Below are positions 49,334-63,445 of a stretch of 64,000 nt of DNA, piece by piece. Below the pieces are notes generated by a model. The model saw only the letters and a list, made by a program, of their open reading frames with translations, was not told the DNA's origin and ran no database searches. Each line of letters opens with the position of its first letter. The stretch's first letter is position 1. A program made the translations under genes and the position numbers. The stretch comes from Diogma glabrata (Eukaryota > Arthropoda > Insecta > Diptera > Cylindrotomidae), in NCBI GenBank assembly GCA_963693315.1, contig OY856188.1, positions 100,042,915 to 100,106,914 of the forward strand. Direction: 5' to 3'.

Positions 49334-50546
49334 GGAACGCAAACGGGTTAATCAACCACACCGCAGAAGGTAAAATGTTTTTGAAGTTAGAAAAAATAGA
49401 TATTTTTCTAGTATCAGAAACTCACTTTGTCAAATCATCATATATAAAAATACCTGAATATAAGCTTTATCGTGCAATTCATCGAGCAGAATAAGCGAGT
49501 GGAGGATCAGCAATAATATTCAGAGATAGCATAAAGCACCACAAAGGTTTTAAAATCGAAGAAGAAGTAATGCAGGTCACGTCGATAACAGTTAATACTA
49601 AAAATAAAAATCTTGTTATAGCCGCTATACTGTCCACCAAAACATAATTTGAAAAAAAAAATGATTACTCCAAACTCTTCAAAGAACTAGGCAGCAAATT
49701 CATCATTTGTGGAGATTTTAACTCAAAAAATACATTTTGGTGATCAAGAATCACCACAACAAAAGGCAAAGAACTGTACGAAGCAGGACAGATAAAAATT
49801 GTGATTTTCATTCTGGTGGTTCACCAACCTACTGATGATGAAACATGGACCAGAAGTCCCCAAGAAAAAGCAGATCTATTTGCAGAGTTACTAGAGGGCA
49901 CTTTCAAGCCATTTGATCGACTGACAGAAGACAAAAATATAACGAAAGCGAACAAAACTGATTCACAAGAAATATCATATGTAACATTACATGAACTAAA
50001 AGAAGAAATACGTACCAGCTTGGTTCCAAAAAAGTCTCCAGGCTACGATTTAATCACCAGTGAAGTTGTTAAAATGCTACCTGATAAAGGTATGCACAAA
50101 ATACTTCAATCATTAATGCAGCATTCCGACTAAGGTATGTACCGATGCAATGGAAAGTAGCAGAAGTGATTATGATCGTAAAACCGAATAAATCACCAAA
50201 TGACAAAAACTCGTATGGACCGATATCATTACTCCCAACGATATTGAAGCTAAAGATAGAGTTCGTGAAGGATGAAATAAAAAAATTTGCAATTAAACAC
50301 ACCACGCGTATTCGCGTATATGAAAATATTGAAATACGCCAGCTAATGGATGTGCCCGTTGCTGACAGAAGACTTAAAAGAACGAAGCCACTAGATTTGA
50401 TCTTATAATTAAAAGCATACTTAATAAACTATTGTAAAAGGGACTAACCAATGGGTTACACCCCCAAAAATGTTGTTCTATTATTCAAATAAAAAAAAAA
50501 TAAATATAATAAAAATAAATATATAAAAATAAATAAATAAATATAC
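49334..50546 (+). mobile_element. Jockey-clade LINE, internally deleted
   Basis: Inserted in the right foldback arm with duplication AAAAGTT (49327-49333 and 50547-50553) and ending in an AAATAAATAA-rich tail. Endonuclease: IDIFLVSETHFVKSSYIKIP, GGSAIIFRDSIKHH, GSKFIICGDFNSKNTFW (catalytic D-x-N). RT start (49801-50133): EKADLFAELLEGTFKP and KKSPGYDLITSEVVKMLP; then MQWKVAEVIMIVKPNKSP. RT palm is deleted (junction near 50255) and the C-terminal KKFAIKHTTRIRVYENIE and RRLKRTKPLDL follow. A few stops; relatively young copy. Confidence 0.85.
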
Positions 50547-50793
50547 AAAAGTTATAGAACTTTTTATTACCTACAACTTTTACATAAAACTTTTTTAATA
50601 GAAGGTCTAGTTTCGCTTAAAATCGTGAAAAATTTTTCATTTTCTACTCTTAAAAGCTCACCCCATTTCACCCTCGTAACACGGATCACCTTTGGTTTAT
50701 GTTTCCCATCATTTTCGCAATATTTTCTTCCTTATCCAATATTTTTCATGCTGTTACTAATTTTTTCCTCACAAACAAGCTATTTTTACTGGT

Positions 50794-51310
50794 CTAATAT
50801 ATCACCATCGGTCTAATCAATGTATTGATTAACTTAAATTTGGTGTTAGTTGACACATATGGTGATCCAAGAAGAGGTTTAATTGAGTACAAAGTTCGAT
50901 TCCCTGTAGCGGTTCGAGCTTTTATATCTGTAAGTATGCTGTTGTGTGAGTCAAGCTTTGATCCTAAATATTTAAAAGATTCAACTCTCTTAATTCGTTC
51001 ATCGACGCACATCAAATCTTTATTCTCAGCCTCTCTTGAAACATTCATATGTTTGGATTTATCGTAGTTAATTTGCAGACCAGTTTTTCTATCACCACTC
51101 TCAAGCTGGTTGAAAATCTTACTCACTTCGGCCGAGGATGACAACACCCTCAGCGTAAGCGATCGTCTGTACTGAGTTTATTGACAAGATATTGTTGTAA
51201 GTCCGTAGTTTCTAAGGCTAAATATTCCAAGGCTAAATTAAAAAGTATAGGATAGGAGGACCTTGTCATAAACCGCAGTCGACTTTAAAAAACTCTGTAC
51301 TGTAAGTTTG
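50794..51310 (-). pseudogene. RTE-like LINE reverse transcriptase fragment
   Basis: Minus strand. 51310-51150: FKVDCGL then, after a frame change, the motif B region and QTIAYAEGVVILGRS, where YAEG replaces YADD. 51147-50794: an open 117-residue frame with GDRKTGLQINYDKSKHMNVS, RVESFKYLGSKLDSH and TKFKLINTLIRPMVIY, the thumb. Motif wording (cGLrQGD, ILFNLALE) resembles RTE-type elements. Further remnants may extend to about 51540. Confidence 0.75.
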
Positions 51311-51540
51311 GGTATACGTTCTGATGTTAAGGTTATCAGAAGAACCTTTTTACACGTTTATATATAGCGAGCCGTTTGATTCAAGAAACTGGTTTTTACT
51401 GTGCCTGTCTCCGATACACCATACTATTTCTGTCAGCATTACCCATGTCAGTATGGCGTGGATGTAAAATTTCGGTTTTCGCAATGTTAGTTTAGTTCTT
51501 GGAATAGTGTGTTATTCAACAAGCATATAATGAAATCTAT

Positions 51541-54130
51541 TATTCGCTTAAATGAGGCTGAAGTCATGAATTGTAGATGGAAGATGTTATTTGCGACTGT
51601 TAAATATTTAAATTAATTTCAAATTTGAATTTAATCAATGAAAATATTAATTCAGTTACTTGAGAAAATTATTAGCAAAAACTCCCAAAGTAAAATCCTT
51701 TCGGTGTAGTATCAAAACGATCAAGCGGGAAAAAAAATATTTTTAAAGATAACTTTTTATCAGAAATCAATATTATTCAGATCGAGTTCGTTTAGTTATA
51801 AAACTTCTATTATAAAAAAAAGTTGCCTCACACATGAGATCCTGCATGTTTAACCAACATCATAAAGTGGTAATCATTCGTTCATCATGCAATCTCAAGA
51901 AAAAAATAATCAAAGGTACAGAGAAAGCTAATTAATCCTGAATTAAAATCAATTCTATATCTAGTTTTGATTTAATATCGAACGTGTTACTTACTTAATG
52001 TTAATTATCATCATCACCATTATGATATCGTGTTCACATAAAAAATAAAAATTGAATTAAATTAAAAGGAAAGATTTTTCAAAAAAGATAACAACTTTTT
52101 CGTTTATTTTTTTGTTTATACTTTTAAGTGGCGACAATATGTCGATCGCGAAATATATGTAGAAGTTTTCAAATAGTATAAGAAATTCATTAACGCAATT
52201 AAAAGAGATACATTCGTTTTTTGATTATTATCTCAGATTGATTTTTTTCTTCATTTGATTATCACATTAAGATTTGCGTTTTTACCTCTTCCTTCATAAT
52301 TGATGTGGAAGAACTAGGTAGTTATAATCGTGAAACAATTTAATTTAGTTTTTTATTTTAAATTTTAAGTCTGTTTTAGGAATTATGTTTGGGTTAAAGA
52401 GATCCTTCAATTTCTTTAGGAATCACGAAGTTTTAAGTTGTCTATTTTGATGATTTTAGTTTTGTGTGTTCTGTTAAGTTTATACAAATCTATGCAAGGA
52501 AAATTGCATTTTTTTCCTACTTCCGAGTTACGATTTCTTATCACTTTACAGTTTACTCTCCGATACATAAACACCTACAATAAAATCTATTCATTAAAGA
52601 ATAACGAACCATGAAGACCTAAAAATAATAACCGAGTTTCGTTAAAATTATCCTAGCATTAAAAATTTTCTCTTAAGAAGAATTAAAAAAAATAAAACAA
52701 GAACAACAAATATAATAAAATATTAATCTTAAAAGTTAAAATTTAATACGAAAAGAGATTTTGAGATCAAGATAGATAGTTAGCATATAGATAGAAAATC
52801 TTCAATTCATACAAAAATAATAATAAAAGTAATAATAACATTGCATGAGAAACATAAGTTAAGGTTAGAGTTCATTTTTTATATATATATACATATATTC
52901 TGACTGATTTTTTGCCCTAAAGGTACATTAAGTGGTATTTTAAAATTGCATTTAATAACAAAATAAAATAAAATACTATAAAAAAAAAATAACGAAGATT
53001 TGAGATCAAGATCGCAACATATAAATATATAAATAATATAACGTAAACACAATCACCAAAAAAGTTAAACGGAATAGAACTTTTCACATCCATGTTTTGT
53101 GGATCGCTTCAACGATTAAGATGGAGACGATGAATGATTCAAGTTTTGTTTTAATCTCGATACCTTTATGAAGTGGCTATGTTGCATTTCTTACTGTCAA
53201 TACTTTTGTTGTTAACTTTTCTGTTTTCTTATTTCATTACAAAAACAAGGTTACTAATATATGAGTTACGAGATTCAAATAAATTTATGTTAAAGTAATA
53301 AAAATTGGAAATATTGGAAATGTTTTGATGTTATGAATGAATTATGATTTCTGGCATTTAAGTTGAACGGCGCGTGAAGTAATTTATAGTTAAACATAGA
53401 CGTAATCTATGATCTTTTATGGTTTTTCAGTTAAATAACTCGCGCTAATCTCAACGTAAATTTTTTTGTACGTTTCCATTATTATTCCATTGTTTACCCA
53501 TGCTGTGATCTTTGTTTGAAATCGGTAGTCACAATAATTAACAACGTTAACGAAATCAATTTTAGATGAATCTAATTAATCATATTTTCAATATAAGAAT
53601 TGAAAACGTGATTGATGAACGAAGGAGTTGATTTTTTTTCAATTCGCTTTTCTTATGTTGTTTTTTCTTGCAAAATTTTTAATTCAACAAACGTTAAATG
53701 GAATAAAACTGATGAAGATAATTTACAATTTATTTAATAACAACCACGAATTTTTTTTTATTTACTTTGTTTTGGATTGAGGCAATAAAATCATAATTTA
53801 TACAAAAAATTTAAAAAAATATATAAAGATTTTGGATTTGATTTTTGCTTCCGTATGATTTGAGATTGTAGTAGAAGCTCCTAATCTTGAATTATTTGTG
53901 TTTATCAAATATCTTTTGGTTTAATATTTTTTGTAAGTAAATTATTATGAAACCAAGAGGGAAATTAATTTTTTGATTAATGATTGCATTTGGAATAGGC
54001 GTACAGCAGCATAATAGGGCCTGGTTGGCAGCACATTTTATCCAGACATTATTTTAGTTTATGACTGAGTGGAAAAAAGATTTCATTTGTACAATATAGA
54101 ATAATATTTGTTTGAAAACACATATTACAA
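51541..54130. other. AT-rich stretch without recognised features
   Basis: 2.6 kb of AT-rich sequence with short TA runs (52881-52898) and no supported frames, RNA genes or repeat ends. Confidence 0.5.
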
Positions 54131-54230
54131 TAGTCGAGTTCGAGTTGACTGAAGGAATTGAAACAACTGAAAAATTGTATGCAATTGTTGTTTTTTTTTC
54201 AGTTGTTTCAGTCAAATCGAACGCACCTAA
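54131..54230. mobile_element. 100-bp palindromic MITE, second copy
   Basis: Same length and layout as 17871-17970: starts TAGTCGAGTTCGAGTTGACT and ends TTTCAGTCAAATCGAACGCA followed by CCTAA. AA flanks on each side match the other copy. About ten differences between copies, mostly in the left arm. Confidence 0.88.
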
Positions 54231-54715
54231 TATGTGGTACAACATCACATAAATATCTTTTAAGATATAGGTCCCACAAGAATAGGCGTTCTTAGGTGTG
54301 TAACGACAGGTATCCCGGTATAAACAGAAAACTGTTTTTTTAAATTTCGCGTCGAAACAAATAAATTTTAAAGCGCCAAATCGTTATATTAGAATTTGGT
54401 ACTAATTCAAAAACAAGATATATAACGGGATCCCGTTATATAGTAGGTTTGTGAAGAGGACGAACCTGGTGGCTGGAGCTCGTGGTCTGCCCCCCAGCAA
54501 CGATGTTGGAGTAAATTTTTTTTTCTTAGGTTAGAAATGGGAGGACTCATCATCTGGGTTGTAGATGCAGACATTTGGGCTGAAATTTAGACCAGCTGCT
54601 GAACCTCTCTCATATTGTGGGAGGTTCTAGCGACTAAAATATATCAAATATATCAAAAATGATTAAGTCGATTTCTATTCTAGATCTTACAGGTATATAT
54701 ATATATATCTTACAG
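54231..54715. other. Non-coding flank
   Basis: Contains a short palindrome TATAACGGGATCCCGTTATA near 54419-54438 and a related GGTATCCCGGTATA near 54310. Nothing else recognised. Confidence 0.5.
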
Positions 54716-57302
<2,587 letters not shown>

Positions 57303-58045
57303 ACCATGACCACCTTGACCACCACGACCACCATGACCGCCATGATCAACATAACCATCATGACCACCATAACCACCATGACCACCGTGAACACCATGAC
57401 CACCATAACCAGCATGACTACCGTGAACACCATGACCACCGTGACCACCATAACCACTATGACCACCATGACCACCGTGAACACCATGAACACCATGACC
57501 ACCATGACCACCATAACCACTATGACCACCTTGACCACCATGATCACCATGACCACCATGACCACCTTGACCGCCATGACCACCATGACCATCATGACCG
57601 CCATGACCAACATGACCATCATGACCAGCGTGAACACCATGACCACCGTGACCACCATGACCACCATAACCACCATGACCACTATGAACACCATGACCAC
57701 CATGACCATTGTGAACACCATGACCACCATGACCACCGTGATCACCATGACCACCATAAGTACTATGACCGCCGTGAACACCATGACTACCATGACCAGC
57801 GTGACCACAATGACCACCGTGACCACCATAACTACCATGACCACCATGACCACCATGAACACCATGACCAACATGACCACCATGACCACCGCGACCACCA
57901 TAACCACCATGACCACTATGACCAACATGACCACCGTGAACACCATGACCACCGTGACCACCATAACCACCATGACCACTGTGACCACCATTAACCATGA
58001 CCACCATGACCACCGTGAACACCATGACCACCGTGACCACCTCAA
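57303..58045. repeat. 9-bp minisatellite, ATGACCACC type (reverse of 47815-48465)
   Basis: About 80 imperfect units of CCATGACCA with AACACC, AACATG and ATAACC variants. Opposite orientation to the first locus. Minus-strand frames read a 315-residue Gly-His-rich and a 273-residue Val-Met-rich string; these are by-products of the repeat. Confidence 0.95.
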
Positions 58046-58559
58046 TTCTCTACTAATCATGAGAAAAAAGTTAAGAAATTTTTAACTTTTTCATTGAGGA
58101 AAAAGTATTTCAAAAATAAATTTTTTTTTCTCAAAATAAATATTCATACAAACTTTCATGAGTAAAAGTATTTTCATTGTGCATGCTCTGTTAATAAAAA
58201 TAAAATTATCAAAACAAAATTAAAATTTATAAAAAAACAACGTAACCGAAAATCGTGACGTTTTTTTTAAATTTTAAACTGCTTTAAAATTTCTCTCATA
58301 CGCCGATAAAGAAGTTTCACTTCAAAAATTGAAGTAAAATTGCTAACAGAAAATTTTATAAAAATTAAAATATTACAACTAAAGTGGGCGGAGCGGGACT
58401 GAATTGTTTTTGAAGTGTTTGAAAAAAATTTTGATTATAAAATACGAATATGGATGGGTTCTTCAAGGAAGAAAATTGTATTTCGGTTACCTTTTGGTTG
58501 TATATAGATTGTAGACAGAAACGTTTCTAAATGAAACGTTATGGTTAGCCTCTTCAATG
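58046..58559. other. Flank of minisatellite 2
   Basis: Contains, near 58290-58325 and read on the minus strand, TTTTTGAAGTGAAACTTCTT with CGGCGTATGAGAG, matching 47604-47640 beside the first minisatellite. Otherwise AT-rich. Confidence 0.55.
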
Positions 58560-59650
58560 CGGCTAGCTAACCCATGGTTTTGTACTACCTTTCAAAAACT
58601 GTAAGCTGCAAAATGTTCTTTGACTCTTGTTTTTATATTAAGACCTGTATGCCCAATTTATTTATAACGACAGTCGTTACACTGAATTTTGTAGACGCCT
58701 GACTTTTCTGAGGCATTTGATTTGGGAATATTATTGAGAAAGAGTTTTTAAATGGTGTTTTTGTAAGAGAATACCAGTTTAATTTTAGAATTTTTGGAAC
58801 GAAAGCTACCAAGTTTAGATCTAATGAGACCCATGTAGTCAGCTATCCCTTTTATCGTTGTAGTTACGTTTGGAATTGGGAAAATATTAGTTAGAACTTT
58901 CCGCCTTTATTTCTTCTTGATTAAACAAATGACAACCTTATGCTCATGCTCAATTGTTTTTCGTAATTCAATTGGGACGTTGCGGAATATTTAAAAGTTT
59001 ATGTTAGAGCGAATGAAAAATGAACAATTTATTGTTTAGTGGATGGTTGAATTGGTAAGGGATTATTGAATCTCTGTAGGAAGGTTTCCAGTAAATACTA
59101 AAATCAAATTTGGAATCTGGACTTAAAATAGAAATCGGCGTACAGGATCAGCAATATCCTGATTTAGAAATTTATGGACTATATATAGTAGTCAATTCTG
59201 CTATTGGGACAGATGTTAACAAACTGACTACATTAAATGCGACTAATATTCTTAGAGGGTATTGAACATCACGAATTTGATTCACTCGGTCTGATGAATT
59301 CCTAACAGAAAAGGTCGACGAAAACCTAATATTTGTCCGATCTATTTAAAACAGCAATAGTGTTACCTTTATCGGTTTTCTCTGGGCAATATTAACTAAT
59401 CTTGAACTCACTTGTTTTGTAAGCACCAAAGCACGTATGCTGCTTTAATTTTGGCAGGATCTTCATATAATCTTGAATCCAAGTCTTCTGCTCGTTGATA
59501 GATTGTTGATGTCTGTTGGTGGCGAAAAGTTCACACTATTGCTTAACATACTTTCTTCTTCCTGTGTGAAGAAAAAAGAAAAGTGAAAGTTGTGAATCTG
59601 AGTTTCAAAGTTAGTGTTGAGCTGATTTATTTTATTCTTAATCTTCTTCA
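58560..59650 (-). pseudogene. Decayed Penelope-like element
   Basis: Minus strand. 59650-59460: KKIKNKINQLNTNFETQIHN, an N-terminal-like segment. 59390-59330: KTDKGNTIAVLNRSDKY, typical of the start of Penelope RT (KADKG). 58860-58720: region before the endonuclease. 58715-58570: SGVYKIQCNDCRYK, IGHTGLNIKTRVKEHFAA, the GIY-YIG domain, with the second Y replaced by a stop. Most of RT has decayed beyond recognition. Confidence 0.7.
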
Positions 59651-59684
59651 TATTAATTTGCTAAATTTCGTTAATTGCTTCAGG

Positions 59685-60346
59685 CAGTGATGCCAGATTT
59701 ATAAAAATGAATTTCACGCTGACGTATCGAAAATTCCCGATTTTTCCTGTTTCTTTTAGGGAAGCTTCCTCAAAAATTCCCATCAAGCTTTCAATAAAAA
59801 TGTACATATAAATTCAAGTATTTATTGGAAAAAGCTTCAAAGACCACACCTATAACAATTTTTATCCTTCCAACAACTGTAAACATAGGTTTATTTCAAT
59901 TTTTTTACGACTATAAAATTGAGTGCGTTATTTGTCTTAATAGAATAAAACAAACAGCTTTTAATTTTATTCTGTACCGCAAATGTGGCGGAACACAATA
60001 AAACAATTTATTTGATTGTATTGAACTCTGAAATTAATTTGTTTGATTGTATTTCATAAAAATTTGATTGTATTTAAAAACAAAATCAAAAAATACATTT
60101 TCGCTCTGATTATATACAAAAATTAATTCAAACAATCAACTGAAATGTTTATTTTTTTGGATAAAAATCAAAAACCCCAAACAGCTGTTTTTGAAAGGCT
60201 GTTTTTTGTGTTTTTAAATAAGTTTTAATCTAAACGCTTCTACTATTAAATGTGAAAAATTTGGCACTTTCCCAGTTTTTAACCGCTTGTCCGTTTTATA
60301 TGAAATATCCCACAAATGGGGAAAAACCCGCGATCTGGCAACACTG
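59685..60346. mobile_element. Non-autonomous hAT element (MITE), 662 bp
   Basis: Perfect 8-bp duplication GCTTCAGG (59677-59684 and 60347-60354). Inverted ends CAGTGATGCCAGAT and (from the right) CAGTGTTGCCAGAT. AT-rich interior, no transposase. Different family from the MITE at 11319-12125. Confidence 0.93.
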
Positions 60347-60354
60347 GCTTCAGG

Positions 60355-61639
60355 TATTGCTAGTGCGCTACTCATATTTCTTTTCTATTTGTTCGGTTAT
60401 ACACTTCAAGTTCAATACTAGCGGAATTTTGCTGCGAATTCTGCATGAACAACCTTTAAATGAGTTAAAAGGTGACTCCTAATTGCATATTCGTTTATGA
60501 GTTCCTAATTCCTCCAGAGTTCTCTGGCTTTCTTTCTTGATAGCCAATAAAAATGTTTTTGATCTAGTTGAGGCTCGAATGATTGTATATTTAGGTGATA
60601 ACTGATTTTTCTTACACATATAGTTAAACACAGATGATTGCAGCGGAAATTCAATTTAATAAATAATATAGTACACACACAGTTGATGTGAATACTGTAT
60701 TATCGCTTCTTTGCCGAAGCTTCAATGAGCTTCCTATCTATATTTGCATGATGTTTAAAACTGATCTATTCTTCACTTCTTGTTTGAAAAAAAGGCAAAC
60801 TATTTTTTTCACTTACAGTTTATTAATAAAATTTCTTGAGATTTGTCGGATAAGCATAAATCGTTTTTAAATTCGTTATCTGTTGAAAAGCAAGTTCCAT
60901 ATAACTTTGGTATTCCATAGTAGAATAAAAACAAAATTTAAATATAACAATATCATTGTAACAAATAATAATATTTTTTGGGGAATTTTTAATTAAATTT
61001 CTTGATAGTACCATATGTGAATTCATAGGATGGGAATTCTGGTTAGTCATCAGTCTAATTCATGTAAATGATAGAAAACGATATAGCAGTTTTCTATCGT
61101 TTTCTATGCGGTTTTTGAAGGAAGCGGAATGGGTTTGAATTTTTTTCTGATACAAAGGGACTTATGCCTTTTGCCTTTATACGTTTTGCATTTTGAAGAG
61201 AATGCATAGTCTATTAATAGCTTGGCCATCTTTAGTTTAGAAATGAGCGGAACCTTATAATGTCACTTTTGATTGGCTATCCACATAGTTGTTGTTATCT
61301 ATGATTGATATTACTTCATGCTTTGGGCATGTCAAGGCTTCATGAATCCCAACCACTTCGACTTATTTTCCTATGCAACAAGGTACCTATATATACTTTT
61401 CTTGTTCTGCGAATAGCAGACTGCTCCTTTGCAGGGTTATTGTTGTGGAAGAGATGCGGAAGGATTATTAATTTGAGTTAAAAGAAAATATATAAGTTTT
61501 ATAATATAACTTATATTTACAACAAGATATAATACTATCATCCCCTTTCACTAATCGGTAGATACAGAATATTTTATATCATATCTTTGGTCTTTCAAAA
61601 TATTGCAATTAGCGGTACAGAAAAGATTACATAAATACA
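60355..61639. other. Stretch without recognised features
   Basis: Slightly less AT-rich in places. The first 200 bases may continue the Penelope remnant interrupted by the MITE. Nothing else recognised. Confidence 0.4.
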
Positions 61640-62300
61640 GTTCAGTTCAAAACAATTAAAATATACGTTCGTCGGTAGCACACCTATTTGTTGCGGGTTG
61701 AGAAGAATTATCTCTATTTTTGCACAATTAATTTCTAATCCACATTTTTTGGTTCATGTTAATGTTATTGCAAGTGAAGTTTTGATTCGATCCTTTATCG
61801 CTATCAGGAATTAACCCAATACGGAAATTGTGACATTATCGCTGTAGGCCATGTCCTTAAAATCTTTTTTCCCTAGCCATGCATTAAGCTATTGATTGCC
61901 AAGTTCAACAGAAACAGATACAGAACTCCATTTAGAAGAGTACGATAACCGTGCTTTTGTTTTTGTATGAAGGCTCACGAGGCAAAGGCAAAGTGTAAAA
62001 GTGCCTGCAGAGGAACATACGGTTGATCAACACTATATACGAAAGACTCTTACAGGGACTTCAGGTAATATGTTGTTGAATGCTTCCTCGATATTCAATT
62101 AAGTAGTCAGAGTGTATTCTTTTTGCTCCAAAGAGTACAAGAGAATACAGAACCATTTTCATAGATTTACTTTTTGCTATACTGTGTATGAGGTCTGGTA
62201 GACCATGAAGGTCCACCAGGTGGCTAAGCACGCTACACTTTCTCCACCCGTCGCTAGCTCTTTCAGGGGTGAATTCTGCGGCGTACCTCACTCACAAGAA
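61640..62300 (-). pseudogene. LINE RT palm (R1/LOA-like)
   Basis: Minus strand. Near 62110-62060: NIEEAFNNILPEVPVR, equivalent to motif A (LDIEGAFNN). Near 61860-61700: KKDFKDMAYSDNVTISVLG where YADDV is expected, so the catalytic box is mutated to YSDN, followed by CGLEINCAKIEIILLNPQ. Intervening motif B is frameshifted. Order and wording fit RNase H-bearing I/R1/LOA LINEs. Confidence 0.7.
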
Positions 62301-63164
62301 ATTAAAAAAAAAAAAAAAATCTATGTGCTGATTTGCCACCCAGGTTCTCCAGAAGAGAGAACTGCCATACCACAACTCTTCCTATTTTATATTTAGCACA
62401 TTATTGTAATAATAAAAAAAAATAACTCCTATAATTACTATACACTACAAAGTTTCCTATACAAAAAAGCATTACAAAATAACTTAACTTGATCGAATCT
62501 TATCTAAGTGACTATCCACCAATCTTTGTTTCTCCAAAATTAATATAGTTTTTCTAGTTATGTTTCAACAACTTTTTTATTTATTTTCACCAATTATTAT
62601 TCTCCATACAATTAAGGTTTCACAAATTTTCTTTTCTTTTATTTTAACAGCTCAAATATAATTTTAAATTTCAACAAATTTTTATTAAATGTAGTATTTC
62701 CCATTTATGGAAAATTCTTCCCCAATTCTCTAATTTTATTATATATTTTGTAAAATTTCACCACATTTTTATTGAACACATATTATATTTATAAATTAGT
62801 GAATATTACACCAACTTAGTACTTTTTCAATTTTGAGTATTTTAACAATTTTAACATCTAAAACCGACTTAAAACCACCTCAACTCCTTCCACTACCTAT
62901 CAACTGGTCGACTCACTTTCCAACCACCAAACGTTTCAATTCCTAAACTCCAACTTACCAACGCAATATCCCAATCCTAACTAGCTGTTTTATCAAAAAC
63001 AATGAAGAAAATTCATATGGCACGAGTCAAATAAAAAGCTCGTCAGCATAAATTTTATTTTATATTAAAATTGTGTATGTTGAAATTCAGCAATTCTTTC
63101 CAATTTTTCATAGTTATGTAAAAAGTACAACAAATAAAAAGAAGTTGATATGAGCTTCCGGTAG
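62301..63164. other. AT-rich block between two RT pieces
   Basis: Begins near a 15-A run (62306-62321) and shows no coding similarity. It may be an insertion that split the LINE RT, but no ends or duplication could be defined. Confidence 0.4.
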
Positions 63165-63445
63165 TCTCAGATGTCCTTTGGAATATTTTGAATAATTGTG
63201 TAATGGTCTTACATCAGTGAGTTGAAAAGTTTATTCAATTCCGAGACGTCTATAGTATATTACCATAGATGAAGATGTTGAAAAATGGACGAACACCTGA
63301 TAAGGAATTTCTTGCTTATTACAATACCCATGATGTGCTATTGATAGTTAGTGTTGGTCAATGATTTGACGAAGATGGACGTCAATCAGCCTTTCCAGTG
63401 TTTTAAGACGGAAAGATGAATGACTGTTGGGTCTCAGTTCTGTAA
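63165..63445 (-). pseudogene. LINE RT fingers (R1/LOA-like)
   Basis: Minus strand reads ELRPNSHSSFRLKTLERLID, VHLRQIIDQH, then AHHGYCNK, matching the fingers region of I/R1/LOA LINEs (RPISLTSFLLKTLERL, then the QHAYxxGxS block). This directly precedes, in protein order, the palm at 61640-62300. Confidence 0.65.

Larger units (their letters stand above)
46870..50765. mobile_element. Foldback-like element with long inverted arms and nested repeats
   Basis: Left arm about 46870-47345 is complementary to the right arm 49068-49333 plus 50554-50765, the right arm being split by a LINE. Shared words include AGTAACAGCATG, GGGTGAGCTTTTA, TTTGCCGTGAAAATCG and TTTCCAGCACAG (one orientation each side). 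Between the arms lie a second inverted repeat (47369-47613), a 9-bp minisatellite (47815-48465) and a third inverted repeat (48565-49020). No transposase was seen. Outer edges are approximate. Confidence 0.75.

Noticed and set aside
53000..53560. Possible host UTR or enhancer
   Set aside because: No conserved motif, frame or splice signal could be supported from sequence alone.
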